Positions 50,017 to 59,134 are shown, numbered from the stretch's first letter. The stretch is 64,000 bases of DNA from an uncultured Prevotellaceae bacterium (GCA_900316585.1 ONDM01000008.1:62001-126000); one strand, 5' to 3'. A program made the numbers and translations. The notes: generated from the sequence alone by a model not told the origin.

Positions 50017-50876
50017 GATTCTTCCTCCCTTTTATTAGCGTTATCCATTTCCTCTTGCAATTCTTCTAACTCTTTATTGGGTTCATGCTGAAGAACCAAC
50101 ACATCACGTAGGTGGCCAAAATTAACAGCTAGCTTAACCTTCAACTGATAAGACAATCCATCAGGAGAATTGTAGATTTCTTCTATCCTTCCTACAAAGA
50201 CGCCCTCAGGAAACATCTCTGAAAAACCACTGGTCTCTACCAAATCTCCTTTCTTAAAAGATGCGTGGCGTGGTACATCTTCCAACATAGCATAACGGCT
50301 ATCTTCTGCATTCCAACGCAAATAACCGAAATATCCTCTGTTTCTGATTCTACAACTTATATTAGAGCTTGTATTAATAATTGGCATCACCAATGAATAA
50401 TGAGCTGTAGTCTTATATACCACTCCTACAAGCCCATTACCTCCAAGTACACCCATTTCAGGTTTTACTCCATCTGCGTCACCCTTGTTAATGGTCAGAA
50501 AGTTATTTTTACGGTTCAGCGTTATATTGACAACAACAGCTTGTAAAGTCGGATATTCTGCCAAAGTACTCTTTACACTAGGAGCAAAATGAGTAGAATC
50601 CTCAGCCACTACCATACTTTCACGCAAATCAGACAATTCCATTGAAAGATGTACATTCTGCTGGGTCAACTCCTGATTGACTTGCTGTAAGGAGAAATAA
50701 GAGGCTATTCGTGACTGCACTTCATGAATGTAGCCACTCATCACATTGGCCGAGGTGAAATACACACTACCCTGATAACTATTATACTGGAAAAGTAAGA
50801 TTAGACTTACTATTTCCAGTATCAGGAATACAAACCAATAATAATACTTCTGTAAAAAAAGAAGCAGGTTATTCAT
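50013..50876 (-). CDS. mreC: Rod-shape-determining protein MreC
   Basis: A 287-residue protein with one N-terminal membrane segment, a coiled coil (about residues 60-90) and a beta-rich periplasmic part (INKGDADGVKPEMGVLGGNGLVGVV). It scaffolds the elongation complex. It ends in a Glu-rich tail and is one base from mreB. Confidence 0.94.
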   Translation of the reverse strand: MNNLLLFLQKYYYWFVFLILEIVSLILLFQYNSYQGSVYFTSANVMSGYIHEVQSRIASYFSLQQVNQELTQQNVHLSMELSDLRESMVVAEDSTHFAPSVKSTLAEYPTLQAVVVNITLNRKNNFLTINKGDADGVKPEMGVLGGNGLVGVVYKTTAHYSLVMPIINTSSNISCRIRNRGYFGYLRWNAEDSRYAMLEDVPRHASFKKGDLVETSGFSEMFPEGVFVGRIEEIYNSPDGLSYQLKVKLAVNFGHLRDVLVLQHEPNKELEELQEEMDNANKREEES

Positions 50877-51896
50877 TTATCGCATCAAGAATGAGAACTT
50901 CTCCACATTCTTTAGAGCAACACCAGTACCCCTACCCACACTCAACAATGGGTCTTCAGCCACGTGGAATGGTATGTTAATCTTAGCTTCCAGACGCCTA
51001 TCCAAACCTCTGAGCAATGCACCACCACCAGTCAGCCAGATACCATTTTTCACAATGTCGGCATAAAGTTCAGGAGGAGTAACTTCCAATGCACTGAGCA
51101 CTGCAGCTTCTATACGGGAGATGGACTTATCCAAGCAGTGAGCAATCTCCTGATAGCAAACTGGAATCTCCATTGGTAAAGCTGTAATACAGTTTGGTCC
51201 GTGTACTATGTAGTCTTCTGGAGCATTTTCTTCCAAATCAGTTAATGCAGAACCCACATTAATCTTAATACGTTCTGCCATACGCTCGCTGACTTTTACA
51301 TTATGCTGACGACGCATATAGTCTTGGATATCAGCAGTCAGATCATCACCTGCTATCTTAATGGAATTATTTGACACAATGCCACCCAGAGAAATAACAG
51401 CGATTTCAGTGGTTCCACCACCTATATCCACAATCATGTTACCTTCTGGAGCCTCAACATCAAGACCAATACCTACAGCTGCAGCCATAGGCTCGAATAT
51501 AAGATATACATCACGACCACCTGCATGCTCTGCAGAATCACGGACTGCACGAAGTTCCACTTCAGTACTGCCTGATGGTACTCCAATAACCATTCTGAGA
51601 GATGGGGAGAACAGACGCGTTCCTGTGTGAACCTTCTTGATCAAGCCACGCATCATTTGCTCACAGGCATTGAAGTCGGCTATCACGCCGTCACGAAGTG
51701 GACGGATTGTACGTATATTCTTGTTCGTTTTTTCATACATCAGTTTTGCTTGGTCACCTACGGCAATCATTTTGTCGTTACGGTCCAAAGCTACTACAGA
51801 AGGCTCGTTCACTACGATTTTACCATCGCTGATGATGATGGTATTCGCAGTACCCAAGTCCATTGCAATTTCTTGAGTAAAAGAGAAGAATCCCAT
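50877..51896 (-). CDS. mreB: Cell-shape actin MreB
   Basis: Actin-like cytoskeletal ATPase directing lateral wall synthesis. The 339-residue protein has the phosphate-binding DLGTANTIIISDG, NMIVDIGGGTTEIAVISLGG and LTGGGALLRGLD. It follows the IMP cyclohydrolase gene after 39 bases and opens the mre series. Confidence 0.97.
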   Translation of the reverse strand: MGFFSFTQEIAMDLGTANTIIISDGKIVVNEPSVVALDRNDKMIAVGDQAKLMYEKTNKNIRTIRPLRDGVIADFNACEQMMRGLIKKVHTGTRLFSPSLRMVIGVPSGSTEVELRAVRDSAEHAGGRDVYLIFEPMAAAVGIGLDVEAPEGNMIVDIGGGTTEIAVISLGGIVSNNSIKIAGDDLTADIQDYMRRQHNVKVSERMAERIKINVGSALTDLEENAPEDYIVHGPNCITALPMEIPVCYQEIAHCLDKSISRIEAAVLSALEVTPPELYADIVKNGIWLTGGGALLRGLDRRLEAKINIPFHVAEDPLLSVGRGTGVALKNVEKFSFLMR

Positions 51897-51935
51897 AATT
51901 TCTTTTCGTTCAGTTTCTATTTAGATTGATAATCC

Positions 51936-52535
51936 TTATTTCTCAAAATAAGCATGAATTGCTGTATCATAGTGGCTAGACACACCAAATGCACGATTGG
52001 CGAACCAACGACGTTGTTCCAATGTGGTAGCTGCACCCTGTTCATTAACAATATCCAAAAGTGGGCTGTATTCTGCCTTACTTGGAACAATAACAACATC
52101 ATTAAAATTCTTTGCAGCTGCTCGAATCAGAGAAATGCCGCCTATATCAATTTTCTCAATGATGTCTGCCTCACAAGCACCAGAAGCTACTGTTGCCTCA
52201 AAAGGATACAAATCTACAATAACCAGGTCTATTTCTGGAATTTCATACTTAGCCATTTCTGCTTGATCTTCTGCAAGTGCACGGCGTCCTAGAATACCTC
52301 CAAAAACCTTTGGATGCAAAGTCTTTACACGACCACCTAGGATTGATGGATAAGTTGTCAAGTCTTCTACAGCATCGCATGGGAAACCCAAAGATTCAAT
52401 AAACTTCCTCGTTCCACCTGTAGACAGGAATTTCACGCCCTCACTATGCAGCTTGGTCAAAAGTTCATCCAAACCATCTTTATGGTATACAGAGACCAAT
52501 GCTGTCTTAATTTTTTTAGTTTCAACCATTTTCAA
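51936..52535 (-). CDS. purH: IMP cyclohydrolase domain of PurH, stand-alone
   Basis: Closes the purine ring, FAICAR to IMP. Only the MGS-like cyclohydrolase domain is present (199 residues): KTALVSVYHKDG, FLSTGGTRKFIES, GGRVKTLHPKVFGGIL, KIDIGGISLIRAAAKN, and an end at SSHYDTAIHAYFEK. In bifunctional PurH the AICAR transformylase domain would begin here, but the gene stops and mreB follows after 39 bases with no remnant. Either the transformylase is a separate gene elsewhere or it was lost. The -7 element at 52558 makes this the first gene of the mre operon. Confidence 0.92.
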   Translation of the reverse strand: MKMVETKKIKTALVSVYHKDGLDELLTKLHSEGVKFLSTGGTRKFIESLGFPCDAVEDLTTYPSILGGRVKTLHPKVFGGILGRRALAEDQAEMAKYEIPEIDLVIVDLYPFEATVASGACEADIIEKIDIGGISLIRAAAKNFNDVVIVPSKAEYSPLLDIVNEQGAATTLEQRRWFANRAFGVSSHYDTAIHAYFEK

Positions 52536-52557
52536 TTTTTCTAGTGGATTTAGGCTG

Positions 52558-52565
52558 CAAAGTTA
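52558..52565 (-). promoter_or_regulatory. -7 promoter element for purH-mre-rodA
   Basis: The minus strand reads TAACTTTG, 22 bases before the purH start. The -33 position is weak. Confidence 0.55.
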
Positions 52566-52609
52566 TGAAATTTACCTTAATTAAAAGAAAAAACAGAGGA
52601 AAAATTGGC

Positions 52610-53605
52610 TCAAAGTTTTTTCAGGAATTCGTCAAGGTCACGTTTCAACCATTCAAATGGTTCACAGTCCTGAATTGCCCGATTCTTTTTCATCATCAGC
52701 TCCACTGCACTCTGACTATGATCATAGCTGGTCAACTCATTTTGCAATTGCATGCCGTGAGTAGCCAATCTGCGAATTTCCATCTCCCTTTCTTTGCGAA
52801 GAGTAGCGCAAACCGGAATGACCACTTTCAATGTTACATTCTCAAAAAGATGATGCCCTTGGATGAAATAATAAGTGTTTTCAGGATGCACACCCAACTT
52901 GGACAAATCCTTTTTCAAGGCCTCAATATGTGGTATAAGATCAGGATAATTTTCCTCAAAGAATTCCAGTTTTCTTGTAATCTTTTTTTGTAATTTATCT
53001 AACACTCTTCCTGGATTTGTAACCGTGATATTATCAATACGAGCTATGTTGCAGAATTGAAGCATAGGGAAGGTTCGCAAATCCCTCTGCCTGTAGAAAT
53101 AAATATTCCAAACAAAAAGTGGATAAACGATTTGAGAATACAATTTAAAGAAACCTTTGAAATCCACTAACTCATGATCATTCAAAGTAGCCATGACACA
53201 AACCTCATGCAAGTCATTGGCATTACACTGGTAATTCTCTATAGCATAGGCATAAGTATGGAAAATAAATGGATTTTCCAGAATTTGACGAGATGTCTCA
53301 GTAGCACCTTGCAACAAATAGTCATAATCTGCATCCACACATGCTATTACGTTCTCCCCCATTGCCCTCTTCAAAACATTCAGCATGGCAGGTTTCTTGC
53401 CCTTGTTCAGCGAAGTGCGGGAAGGAAGCATCACTTCAAAATACCGGTGTTCATTCTCATAATTACTCAAGATACTACGCCAAAACAAGATATCGTCATA
53501 CGACTCCACATAGGCTATGATTTTCTTTCTGGATTTCTTGGGCTTCATCACGTTGCCCGCACCTATGTAGAGTGAATTCAAATTATCTACAAGTCTATTT
53601 GGCAT
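52610..53605 (-). CDS. DUF4435/TOPRIM protein, AriB-like
   Basis: A 331-residue soluble protein. The TOPRIM pattern is visible: acidic residue in AYVESYDDILFW (Glu34), the DxDxD of ACVDADYDYL (Asp91, 93, 95), and AIENYQC (Glu123). This is the pattern of DUF4435, the family of AriB, the toxic nuclease of the PARIS phage-defence system, which is released by the ATPase AriA. The ATPase gene lies six bases upstream, in the same order as ariA-ariB. The C-terminal half is helical and charged. Assignment to PARIS is inference; an OLD-like nuclease role is the broader alternative. Confidence 0.8.
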   Translation of the reverse strand: MPNRLVDNLNSLYIGAGNVMKPKKSRKKIIAYVESYDDILFWRSILSNYENEHRYFEVMLPSRTSLNKGKKPAMLNVLKRAMGENVIACVDADYDYLLQGATETSRQILENPFIFHTYAYAIENYQCNANDLHEVCVMATLNDHELVDFKGFFKLYSQIVYPLFVWNIYFYRQRDLRTFPMLQFCNIARIDNITVTNPGRVLDKLQKKITRKLEFFEENYPDLIPHIEALKKDLSKLGVHPENTYYFIQGHHLFENVTLKVVIPVCATLRKEREMEIRRLATHGMQLQNELTSYDHSQSAVELMMKKNRAIQDCEPFEWLKRDLDEFLKKL

Positions 53606-53611
53606 AGTTCT

Positions 53612-54478
53612 TTACTTAGTAATGTCTGAGACCTCTGTCACGGCATCAAGCCACCCATTCATAATTACTGCTGGTGAATGAGTGGTCAGCAATATCTGGG
53701 CATTTGGATTCAGTTCACGAATCAGGCTGATCAGTTTCTGCTGCCATTCTATATGCAAGCTGATTTCAGGTTCATCCATAAACAGCACATACGGCTGTTG
53801 GTCTTCCACCAGAACTGTCAGCAAAATAACCAACATCTGCTTTTCACCAGAAGACAACTGATAAGGGTTGAGTTCCTCTGTCTGGGTTTCCCCTGTCATT
53901 CCATGGAATTTACCTAATAAATCCATCTGCTGGATAAACAAGATTTCATTGCTCTTACGAGCCAGTTTCTTCCCGGTTTCTGCGAACAAGCTATCTACGA
54001 TATCCTGAAATCTGGTTTTCAATGCAGAGACAGAAGATGCCTTCTGCACGTCTTCAGGATTGCCTGAAGTAAGAAGTTCTATGATTCGATTTCCGATATT
54101 TACCTGATAATCCAAATAACGACGCTGCAGCTGATAGAGTTGCCAGTCTAACTCAGAATTCACACGTTTATCAGCCAACTTTTCCATAAGCTCCGCATGC
54201 AGCAATGGACGGTCAAAACTACGGATTACATCGTATTTTATCGATGAAGCATGAGCTGGTTCAAAAGTGAAATGGACATTTGGCACACTATTACGAAGTA
54301 CACCATCTGTCATCATCATATTCAGAGAAGTTATGGATTCATTCAAAATCGTGCTCTTTCCTATACCATTGATACCACTCAGGATATTCACATCTGGCCG
54401 CAAGTGCCAGTCTATATGCTTACGGCCACTCCAAAGAGAATCAATTTCGATTCGTTTGATATATTTTGCCTCTACCAT
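53612..54478 (-). CDS. ABC-type AAA ATPase, compact AriA/OLD-like
   Basis: A 288-residue SMC/Rad50-like ATPase. Walker A is GINGIGKST (35-43), signature LSSGEKQ (208-214), Walker B FMDEPE (233-238), and H-loop TTHSPAV (265-271). The middle (about 80-185) is helical and probably a short coiled-coil insert. It has no fused TOPRIM domain; that function is in the next gene. AriA of PARIS and the ATPase half of OLD/GajA have this architecture. It is shorter than the AriA proteins I know. It has its own promoter, divergent from the helicase. Confidence 0.85.
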   Translation of the reverse strand: MVEAKYIKRIEIDSLWSGRKHIDWHLRPDVNILSGINGIGKSTILNESITSLNMMMTDGVLRNSVPNVHFTFEPAHASSIKYDVIRSFDRPLLHAELMEKLADKRVNSELDWQLYQLQRRYLDYQVNIGNRIIELLTSGNPEDVQKASSVSALKTRFQDIVDSLFAETGKKLARKSNEILFIQQMDLLGKFHGMTGETQTEELNPYQLSSGEKQMLVILLTVLVEDQQPYVLFMDEPEISLHIEWQQKLISLIRELNPNAQILLTTHSPAVIMNGWLDAVTEVSDITK

Positions 54479-54495
54479 AGTCTTTAAGTTTTGCT

Positions 54496-54525
54496 CAAAG
54501 ATACTAAATTCCTATGAAACCCAAA
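54496..54525 (-). promoter_or_regulatory. Promoter for the ATPase/TOPRIM pair
   Basis: On the minus strand: TATCTTTG (54496-54503), with TTTG at 54522-54525 and an 18-base spacer. The leader is only about 17 bases. Confidence 0.65.
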
Positions 54526-54546
54526 TAAAAATGGATGAAAATTCCG

Positions 54547-54554
54547 TATCTTTG
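54547..54554 (+). promoter_or_regulatory. -7 promoter element for the UPF1-like helicase
   Basis: TATCTTTG, 31 bases before the ATG at 54586; no good -33 match. It is divergent from the ATPase promoter. Confidence 0.55.
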
Positions 54555-54585
54555 CAAAGTTTTTTAAAAATAACGGACAAAGCCA

Positions 54586-56448
54586 ATGGCAAATGATCCT
54601 ATACAGGAATTAAGTAAACAGGCTCTCTTACTCCGCATGGAGTATGAAGCTGAAAAAGAAGCCTATAAACTACAGACTGAGCAATACGGAGTTTCCCGTA
54701 AAGTAAAGCAGGGAGTTTGTTGGTTTCCAGTCCGTTGTGGCCAAAGTTATTACAATTCACTCAACCAGTTGGTCGTGGAACTTTTCCGCACCACAGATAA
54801 GCAGGTGGAACATAATTTTGAGTATGGGAAACCCGTCTGTTTCTTTACCTGGAAAAAAGGAGAAGAGCATTTGCAGTTCCTACCCCATACTGGAGTTGTC
54901 AGCTATGTGGAAGACGAGCGCATGGTGGTAGCCTTGCCTCAAGGAAAAGGGCTGATAGATATCACCACAGCAGAGAATCTAGGTGTGCAGCTCTACTTTG
55001 ATGAACTGAGCTACCGCTGTATGTTTGAGGCCCTGAACAAAGTGATTAATGCTGAAAAAGGACGTCTGGTGGAACTCAGGGATATTTTCCACGGCTCTGC
55101 CAAGCCTCAGAAATTCATCTTTAACCCGTTACGCTTCCCTTGGCTGAATGAGACTCAAGAAGAAGCTGTGAACCAGGTCCTCTGGGCAAAAGATGTTGCC
55201 ATTGTCCATGGTCCTCCAGGAACAGGAAAAACGACGACACTGGTAGAAGCCATATATGAAACCCTCAGAAGAGAAAGCCAGGTGCTGGTCTGTGCACAGA
55301 GCAATATGGCTGTGGACTGGATTAGCGAGAAGCTGGTCGACCATGGCATTCCTGTGCTCAGGGTTGGGAATCCCACAAGGGTAAACGACAAGATGCTTTC
55401 ATTCACATATGAAAGAAAATTTGAGTCTCACCCTGATTATCCCCAACTTTGGAGCATTCGTAAAGCCATTCGTGAACTTCATGCTCAACGGGGCAAGGAT
55501 ACCCGAAAGAAAATCAACAGTCTGAAAGACCGTGCCACCGAGTTGGAAATGCGCATCAAAGAAGAACTGTTCAGCGAAGCCAGAGTGATTTCCTGCACAT
55601 TGGTAGGCAGCGCAAATAAAGTCCTGAATGGCATGAAATTCTCTACTCTCTTCATCGACGAAGCAGCTCAAGCTCTAGAGGCTGCGTGCTGGATTGCCAT
55701 AAGGAAAGCAGGAAGAGTTATTCTAGCCGGTGACCATCAACAACTTCCTCCTACCATAAAGTGCTACGAAGCAGCCAAAGCTGGTCTGGACAGAACCCTC
55801 ATGCAACAAATTGCTGAAACAAAGCCAGAATGCGTGACCCTTTTGAAGGTGCAGTACCGCATGAACGATGCCATCATGACATTCTCATCCAAGTGGTTCT
55901 ATCATGGTGAACTGAAAAGTGCACCTACCGTGAAGGACAGAAGCATTTTAGACCTAGACACCCCTATCGTCTGGATAAACACAGAGGGGCAAGACTATAA
56001 TGAAGAATTCATCAGCGAAAGTTTCGGAAGAATCAACAAGCCTGAAGCTATTCTTTGCATGGAACAACTGAAATCCTATATAGAGAAAATAGGCAAGGAA
56101 CGTATTTTCATGGAAAAAATAGATTTTGGCCTAATCAGTCCCTATAAGGCGCAGGTGCAGTACCTAAGACAACTGATGAAAAAAGACAATTTCCTACGTC
56201 CGTTCCGACGCCTCATCAGCATCAATACCGTTGATGGATTTCAAGGTCAGGAACGTGATGTCATGATGATTAGTCTGGTGCGTGCCAATGAAAATGGAGA
56301 AATAGGTTTCCTCCGGGACCTGCGTCGTATGAATGTAGCCATGACTAGAGCACGGATGAAACTAATCATTCTAGGTGACGCTTCCACACTGACAAAACAT
56401 CCATTTTATCGGAAGTTATATCAGTACATCAATAAGGGGGAATTTTAA
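54586..56448 (+). CDS. SF1 helicase, UPF1/IGHMBP2-like
   Basis: A 620-residue superfamily 1B helicase. An N-terminal beta-rich region (about 40-135) precedes Q-motif NETQEEAVNQ, Walker A GPPGTGKTTT (209-218), Walker B FIDEAAQ, GDHQQLPPT, VQYRMND, VDGFQGQERD and NVAMTRAR. This set matches DNA2/NAM7/UPF1-type helicases of RNA and DNA. No nuclease domain is fused. It faces the ATPase/TOPRIM pair across a 107-base gap. It may be a separate housekeeping gene; the substrate is unknown. Confidence 0.9.
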   Translation: MANDPIQELSKQALLLRMEYEAEKEAYKLQTEQYGVSRKVKQGVCWFPVRCGQSYYNSLNQLVVELFRTTDKQVEHNFEYGKPVCFFTWKKGEEHLQFLPHTGVVSYVEDERMVVALPQGKGLIDITTAENLGVQLYFDELSYRCMFEALNKVINAEKGRLVELRDIFHGSAKPQKFIFNPLRFPWLNETQEEAVNQVLWAKDVAIVHGPPGTGKTTTLVEAIYETLRRESQVLVCAQSNMAVDWISEKLVDHGIPVLRVGNPTRVNDKMLSFTYERKFESHPDYPQLWSIRKAIRELHAQRGKDTRKKINSLKDRATELEMRIKEELFSEARVISCTLVGSANKVLNGMKFSTLFIDEAAQALEAACWIAIRKAGRVILAGDHQQLPPTIKCYEAAKAGLDRTLMQQIAETKPECVTLLKVQYRMNDAIMTFSSKWFYHGELKSAPTVKDRSILDLDTPIVWINTEGQDYNEEFISESFGRINKPEAILCMEQLKSYIEKIGKERIFMEKIDFGLISPYKAQVQYLRQLMKKDNFLRPFRRLISINTVDGFQGQERDVMMISLVRANENGEIGFLRDLRRMNVAMTRARMKLIILGDASTLTKHPFYRKLYQYINKGEF

Positions 56449-56495
56449 CTCTCCAGAAGGAGAGAAATTTTTCTCCAGTTAGAGAAAAAAATTTA
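56449..56495. repeat. Inverted repeat related to the element at 31071
   Basis: A hairpin CTCTCC/GGAGAG (56449-56464) directly follows the helicase stop and runs into AAATTTTT. The stretch 56462-56495 resembles the right half of the repeat at 31071-31118 (both have CAGTTAG-RGA and a following AAATTTA). It may act as the helicase terminator. Confidence 0.5.
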
Positions 56496-56501
56496 TCTTT
56501 G
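56494..56501 (+). promoter_or_regulatory. -7 promoter element for mnmA
   Basis: TATCTTTG, 18 bases before the mnmA ATG. Confidence 0.55.
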
Positions 56502-56518
56502 CAATCAAAGAAAAAAAC

Positions 56519-57595
56519 ATGAAGAAAATTGCTGCTTTAATTTCAGGTGGAGTAGACAGTTCCGTAGCTGTTTATATGCTTAAGGAAGCTGGATATACAC
56601 CCGATTTGTACTATATCCAGATAGGCCCTGATGAGAATACAGAGGATTTCACCTGTACTAGTGAGGAAGATCTGGAGATGGCATCTGCTGTCGCTCGTAA
56701 ATATGGATGCAAGCTTCAAACTGTCAACCTTCACAAACAGTATTGGGACCTTGTAGTCAAATACACCATGGATAAAGTGGCTCTCGGGCTAACCCCCAAC
56801 CCTGATGTAATGTGTAACCGACTAATTAAATTTGGCTGTTTTGAACAGGAGATAGGTAAAGATTACGACTATACAGCTACCGGTCATTATGCCACAACAG
56901 ATATCATTGACGGCAAAACCTGGCTGGCTACCAGTCCGGATCCCGTCAAAGACCAGACTGATTTTCTGGCTCAACTGGATTATTACCAAATCAGCAAAGC
57001 CATGTTCCCCATCGGGCACATGATGAAAAGCGAGGTACGTGCCATTGCTGAAAAAGAGCATCTGGTTACTGCCCGAAGAAAAGACAGCCAAGGCATCTGC
57101 TTCCTAGGCCAAATCAATTACAGAGATTACATCAAAAAGTTCTTAGGTGAGAAACCGGGTAGAGTCATCGACATTGCTACTGGTAAAGTTATCGGTCAGC
57201 ATAAAGGTTTGTGGTTCCATACTATTGGACAACGTCATGGGTTAGGTTTCAGCGGGGGGCCATGGTATGTGGTCAAGAAGGATATGAAGAAAAACATCTT
57301 GCTCGTAAGCAATGGCTATGAAACCAAAAAGCAATATCGGAGCAGATTTGGCACCCAGGCTTTCCATGCCATCACTGAGAACCCGTTCACAGAAGAAGAC
57401 AAGCAGTACGAAGTAACCCTGAAAATCCGACACACACCTGAATTCAACAAAGCTACTGTGAAGAAAGTAGGTGATGAGCTACACATTGAAACGGAAAAAC
57501 CGATTCAAGGAGTGGCACCAGGACAGTTTTGTGTCATATATGACAAAGATCATCACTTATGTTACGGTAGTGGAGAAATCTGCCTCATCAAATAA
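56519..57595 (+). CDS. mnmA: tRNA-specific 2-thiouridylase MnmA
   Basis: Adds sulfur to U34 of tRNA-Lys, Glu and Gln. The 358-residue protein has the PP-loop SGGVDSS (9-15), the catalytic Cys99 in DVMCNR, the second Cys in SQGICFLGQ, and the C-terminal [18 protein letters not shown]. Members of Bacteroidota often carry more than one MnmA-like gene, and this one could be either copy. Confidence 0.94.
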   Translation: MKKIAALISGGVDSSVAVYMLKEAGYTPDLYYIQIGPDENTEDFTCTSEEDLEMASAVARKYGCKLQTVNLHKQYWDLVVKYTMDKVALGLTPNPDVMCNRLIKFGCFEQEIGKDYDYTATGHYATTDIIDGKTWLATSPDPVKDQTDFLAQLDYYQISKAMFPIGHMMKSEVRAIAEKEHLVTARRKDSQGICFLGQINYRDYIKKFLGEKPGRVIDIATGKVIGQHKGLWFHTIGQRHGLGFSGGPWYVVKKDMKKNILLVSNGYETKKQYRSRFGTQAFHAITENPFTEEDKQYEVTLKIRHTPEFNKATVKKVGDELHIETEKPIQGVAPGQFCVIYDKDHHLCYGSGEICLIK

Positions 57596-57603
57596 TACGG
57601 TAA

Positions 57604-57636
57604 AAAAAAATCCCCCGAGACTCGGGGGATTTTTTT
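57604..57636. terminator. Bidirectional terminator, mnmA / lactonase gene
   Basis: Stem ATCCCCCG/CGGGGGAT with a short AGACT loop, flanked by A and T tracts, ending at the stop codon of the minus-strand gene. Confidence 0.88.
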
Positions 57637-58789
57637 ATCTGCTCAAGAACTTCACAAACATCGGTTTGGTCATTTCTATCTTAGTTCCTGTATCTGTCAA
57701 TATTCCAGATTCAGGATTACGTTCAAATACTTGCACCTCATTTGTATCTCTACAAGCCACCAAAAGATATTTATCATTAGGAGTGAGAGCAAAATTTCTT
57801 GGATGAATGCCAGTAAGCTGGTAAGCTACTCTGGTCAGTTCACCAGTTGCTTCATTAACACTAAAAATACTGATTCCATCGCCTTTCAACCGATGTGAAG
57901 CATATAAGAACTTACCATCTTTGGTAATATGTATGTCAGCACTTCCTCCACCTTGAATGGTATCTGCAACAAGAGAACTCACAACTTCCAATTTCTCATT
58001 CTCATAGGAGAGAGTAAAGATTTGTCCTGAAAGTTCACTGATTACATAAGCAAATTTTCCACTTGGAGCCCAACACAAATGTCTTGGTCCAGCACCTTTA
58101 TCTACATGTACATCGTATCCCTTTTGCTCATCAAAAAATGGAATACTGTCATGTGCTGTACGCTGGTTCAACGGATAGACATGGATACAGTCCAAACCTA
58201 AATCATTTACCAATACATACTTATTGTCTGGAGTGAAATTGACAGCATGAGCATGTGGTTGTGTCTGATTAGCATGTGGACCACTTCCCTCATACTTGAT
58301 TTCTGATGGATTCTGAAGAGAACCATCTTCAGCAAGAGGATAATAAGTCATGCTTCCACCCCAATAATTGGCACAAAGCAGATAGTCTCCTTCTGGATTC
58401 AGGATAATGTTGCATGGAGCACCTGCATTGTTGGATTTAGTGCTGAAGAGTTCCAAAGTGCCATTTTCTTTGTTGAAGTGTAGAGCATTCATGTTAGCTT
58501 TCTCAGGTTCATCATATTCACCTACTGAATAAACCACCGTTTCATCAGCATTAGTACAGAGGAATGTAGGATTAGCCACACCCTTAGTGCCACTTACCTT
58601 TGAGAAGGAGCCATTTTCCTGATTAAAGGAATAAAGCTGAATGGTCTCCTGGTCTGGAGTGTTATAACTGCCAAGAAGCAGATAGAATTCATTCTCATCT
58701 GGAGCAGTTTGCGTCTGTGTTTGAGAAACAGGATTTGTGCAAGCTGCCATTGCAAGAGCTGGCACAAGAATTTTGATTAAGCTATTCAT
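57635..58789 (-). CDS. Lactonase-family (YbhE-type) beta-propeller lipoprotein
   Basis: A 384-residue lipoprotein. The lipobox MAAC fits the ATG at 58789 (the frame is open to 58831). Seven-bladed propeller repeats follow; typical stretches are HAHAVNFTPDNKYVLVNDLG, GAGPRHLCWAPSGKFAYV and HPRNFALTPNDKYLLVACRD, as in 6-phosphogluconolactonases of the YbhE type. Export and lipidation suggest it acts in the envelope and not in the pentose phosphate pathway, so the substrate is uncertain. Confidence 0.9.
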   Translation of the reverse strand: MNSLIKILVPALAMAACTNPVSQTQTQTAPDENEFYLLLGSYNTPDQETIQLYSFNQENGSFSKVSGTKGVANPTFLCTNADETVVYSVGEYDEPEKANMNALHFNKENGTLELFSTKSNNAGAPCNIILNPEGDYLLCANYWGGSMTYYPLAEDGSLQNPSEIKYEGSGPHANQTQPHAHAVNFTPDNKYVLVNDLGLDCIHVYPLNQRTAHDSIPFFDEQKGYDVHVDKGAGPRHLCWAPSGKFAYVISELSGQIFTLSYENEKLEVVSSLVADTIQGGGSADIHITKDGKFLYASHRLKGDGISIFSVNEATGELTRVAYQLTGIHPRNFALTPNDKYLLVACRDTNEVQVFERNPESGILTDTGTKIEMTKPMFVKFLSR

Positions 58790-58875
58790 AATTAACGAAG
58801 GTTTGATTTCAATAAGAAAAAAGACAACCAAGAGTGGAAGCCTCTCAATTGTCTAAATTATACTCTCACGAGCAG

Positions 58876-58949
58876 TAGCGGGAATCGGGATTGAACCGAT
58901 GACCTCATGATTATGAATCATGCGCTCTAACCAGCTGAGCTATCCCGCC
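58876..58949 (-). tRNA. tRNA-Met (CAT)
   Basis: The minus strand folds into a 74-base cloverleaf: acceptor GGCGGGA/TCCCGCT (with a terminal G-U), anticodon loop TTCATAA with CAT, T-loop TTCAATC, discriminator A. The normal G1-U72 pair argues for elongator rather than initiator Met; tRNA-Ile2 with lysidine is the other possibility. Confidence 0.92.
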
Positions 58950-58967
58950 ATCGTTTATTAGCGGATG

Positions 58968-58975
58968 CAAAGGTA
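58968..58975 (-). promoter_or_regulatory. -7 promoter element for tRNA-Met
   Basis: The minus strand reads TACCTTTG, 19 bases before the tRNA, with CTTG (one mismatch to TTTG) 19 bases further upstream. Confidence 0.6.
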
Positions 58976-59101
58976 GGACATTTTTTTGATTCCACAAGAT
59001 TTATTTCAAAAAAAATTTTGCTTGACTCTTTTTTAGAGGTTTTACACATTATTATAAAATAAAAAAGAAACAACCATAGCCCCAAAGTGGTAAAATTGTC
59101 G

Positions 59102-59109
59102 TACTTTTG
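59102..59109 (+). promoter_or_regulatory. -7 promoter element for the LptF/LptG-family gene
   Basis: TACTTTTG, 25 bases before the ATG at 59135. Confidence 0.5.
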
Positions 59110-59134
59110 CAAAAGAAAAGATATTCCTTAGGAA

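Noticed and set aside
51936-52535. Short purH read as a pseudogene
   Set aside because: The stop falls at the domain boundary, the domain is intact, and no transformylase remnant lies before mreB, so it reads as a functional single-domain gene.
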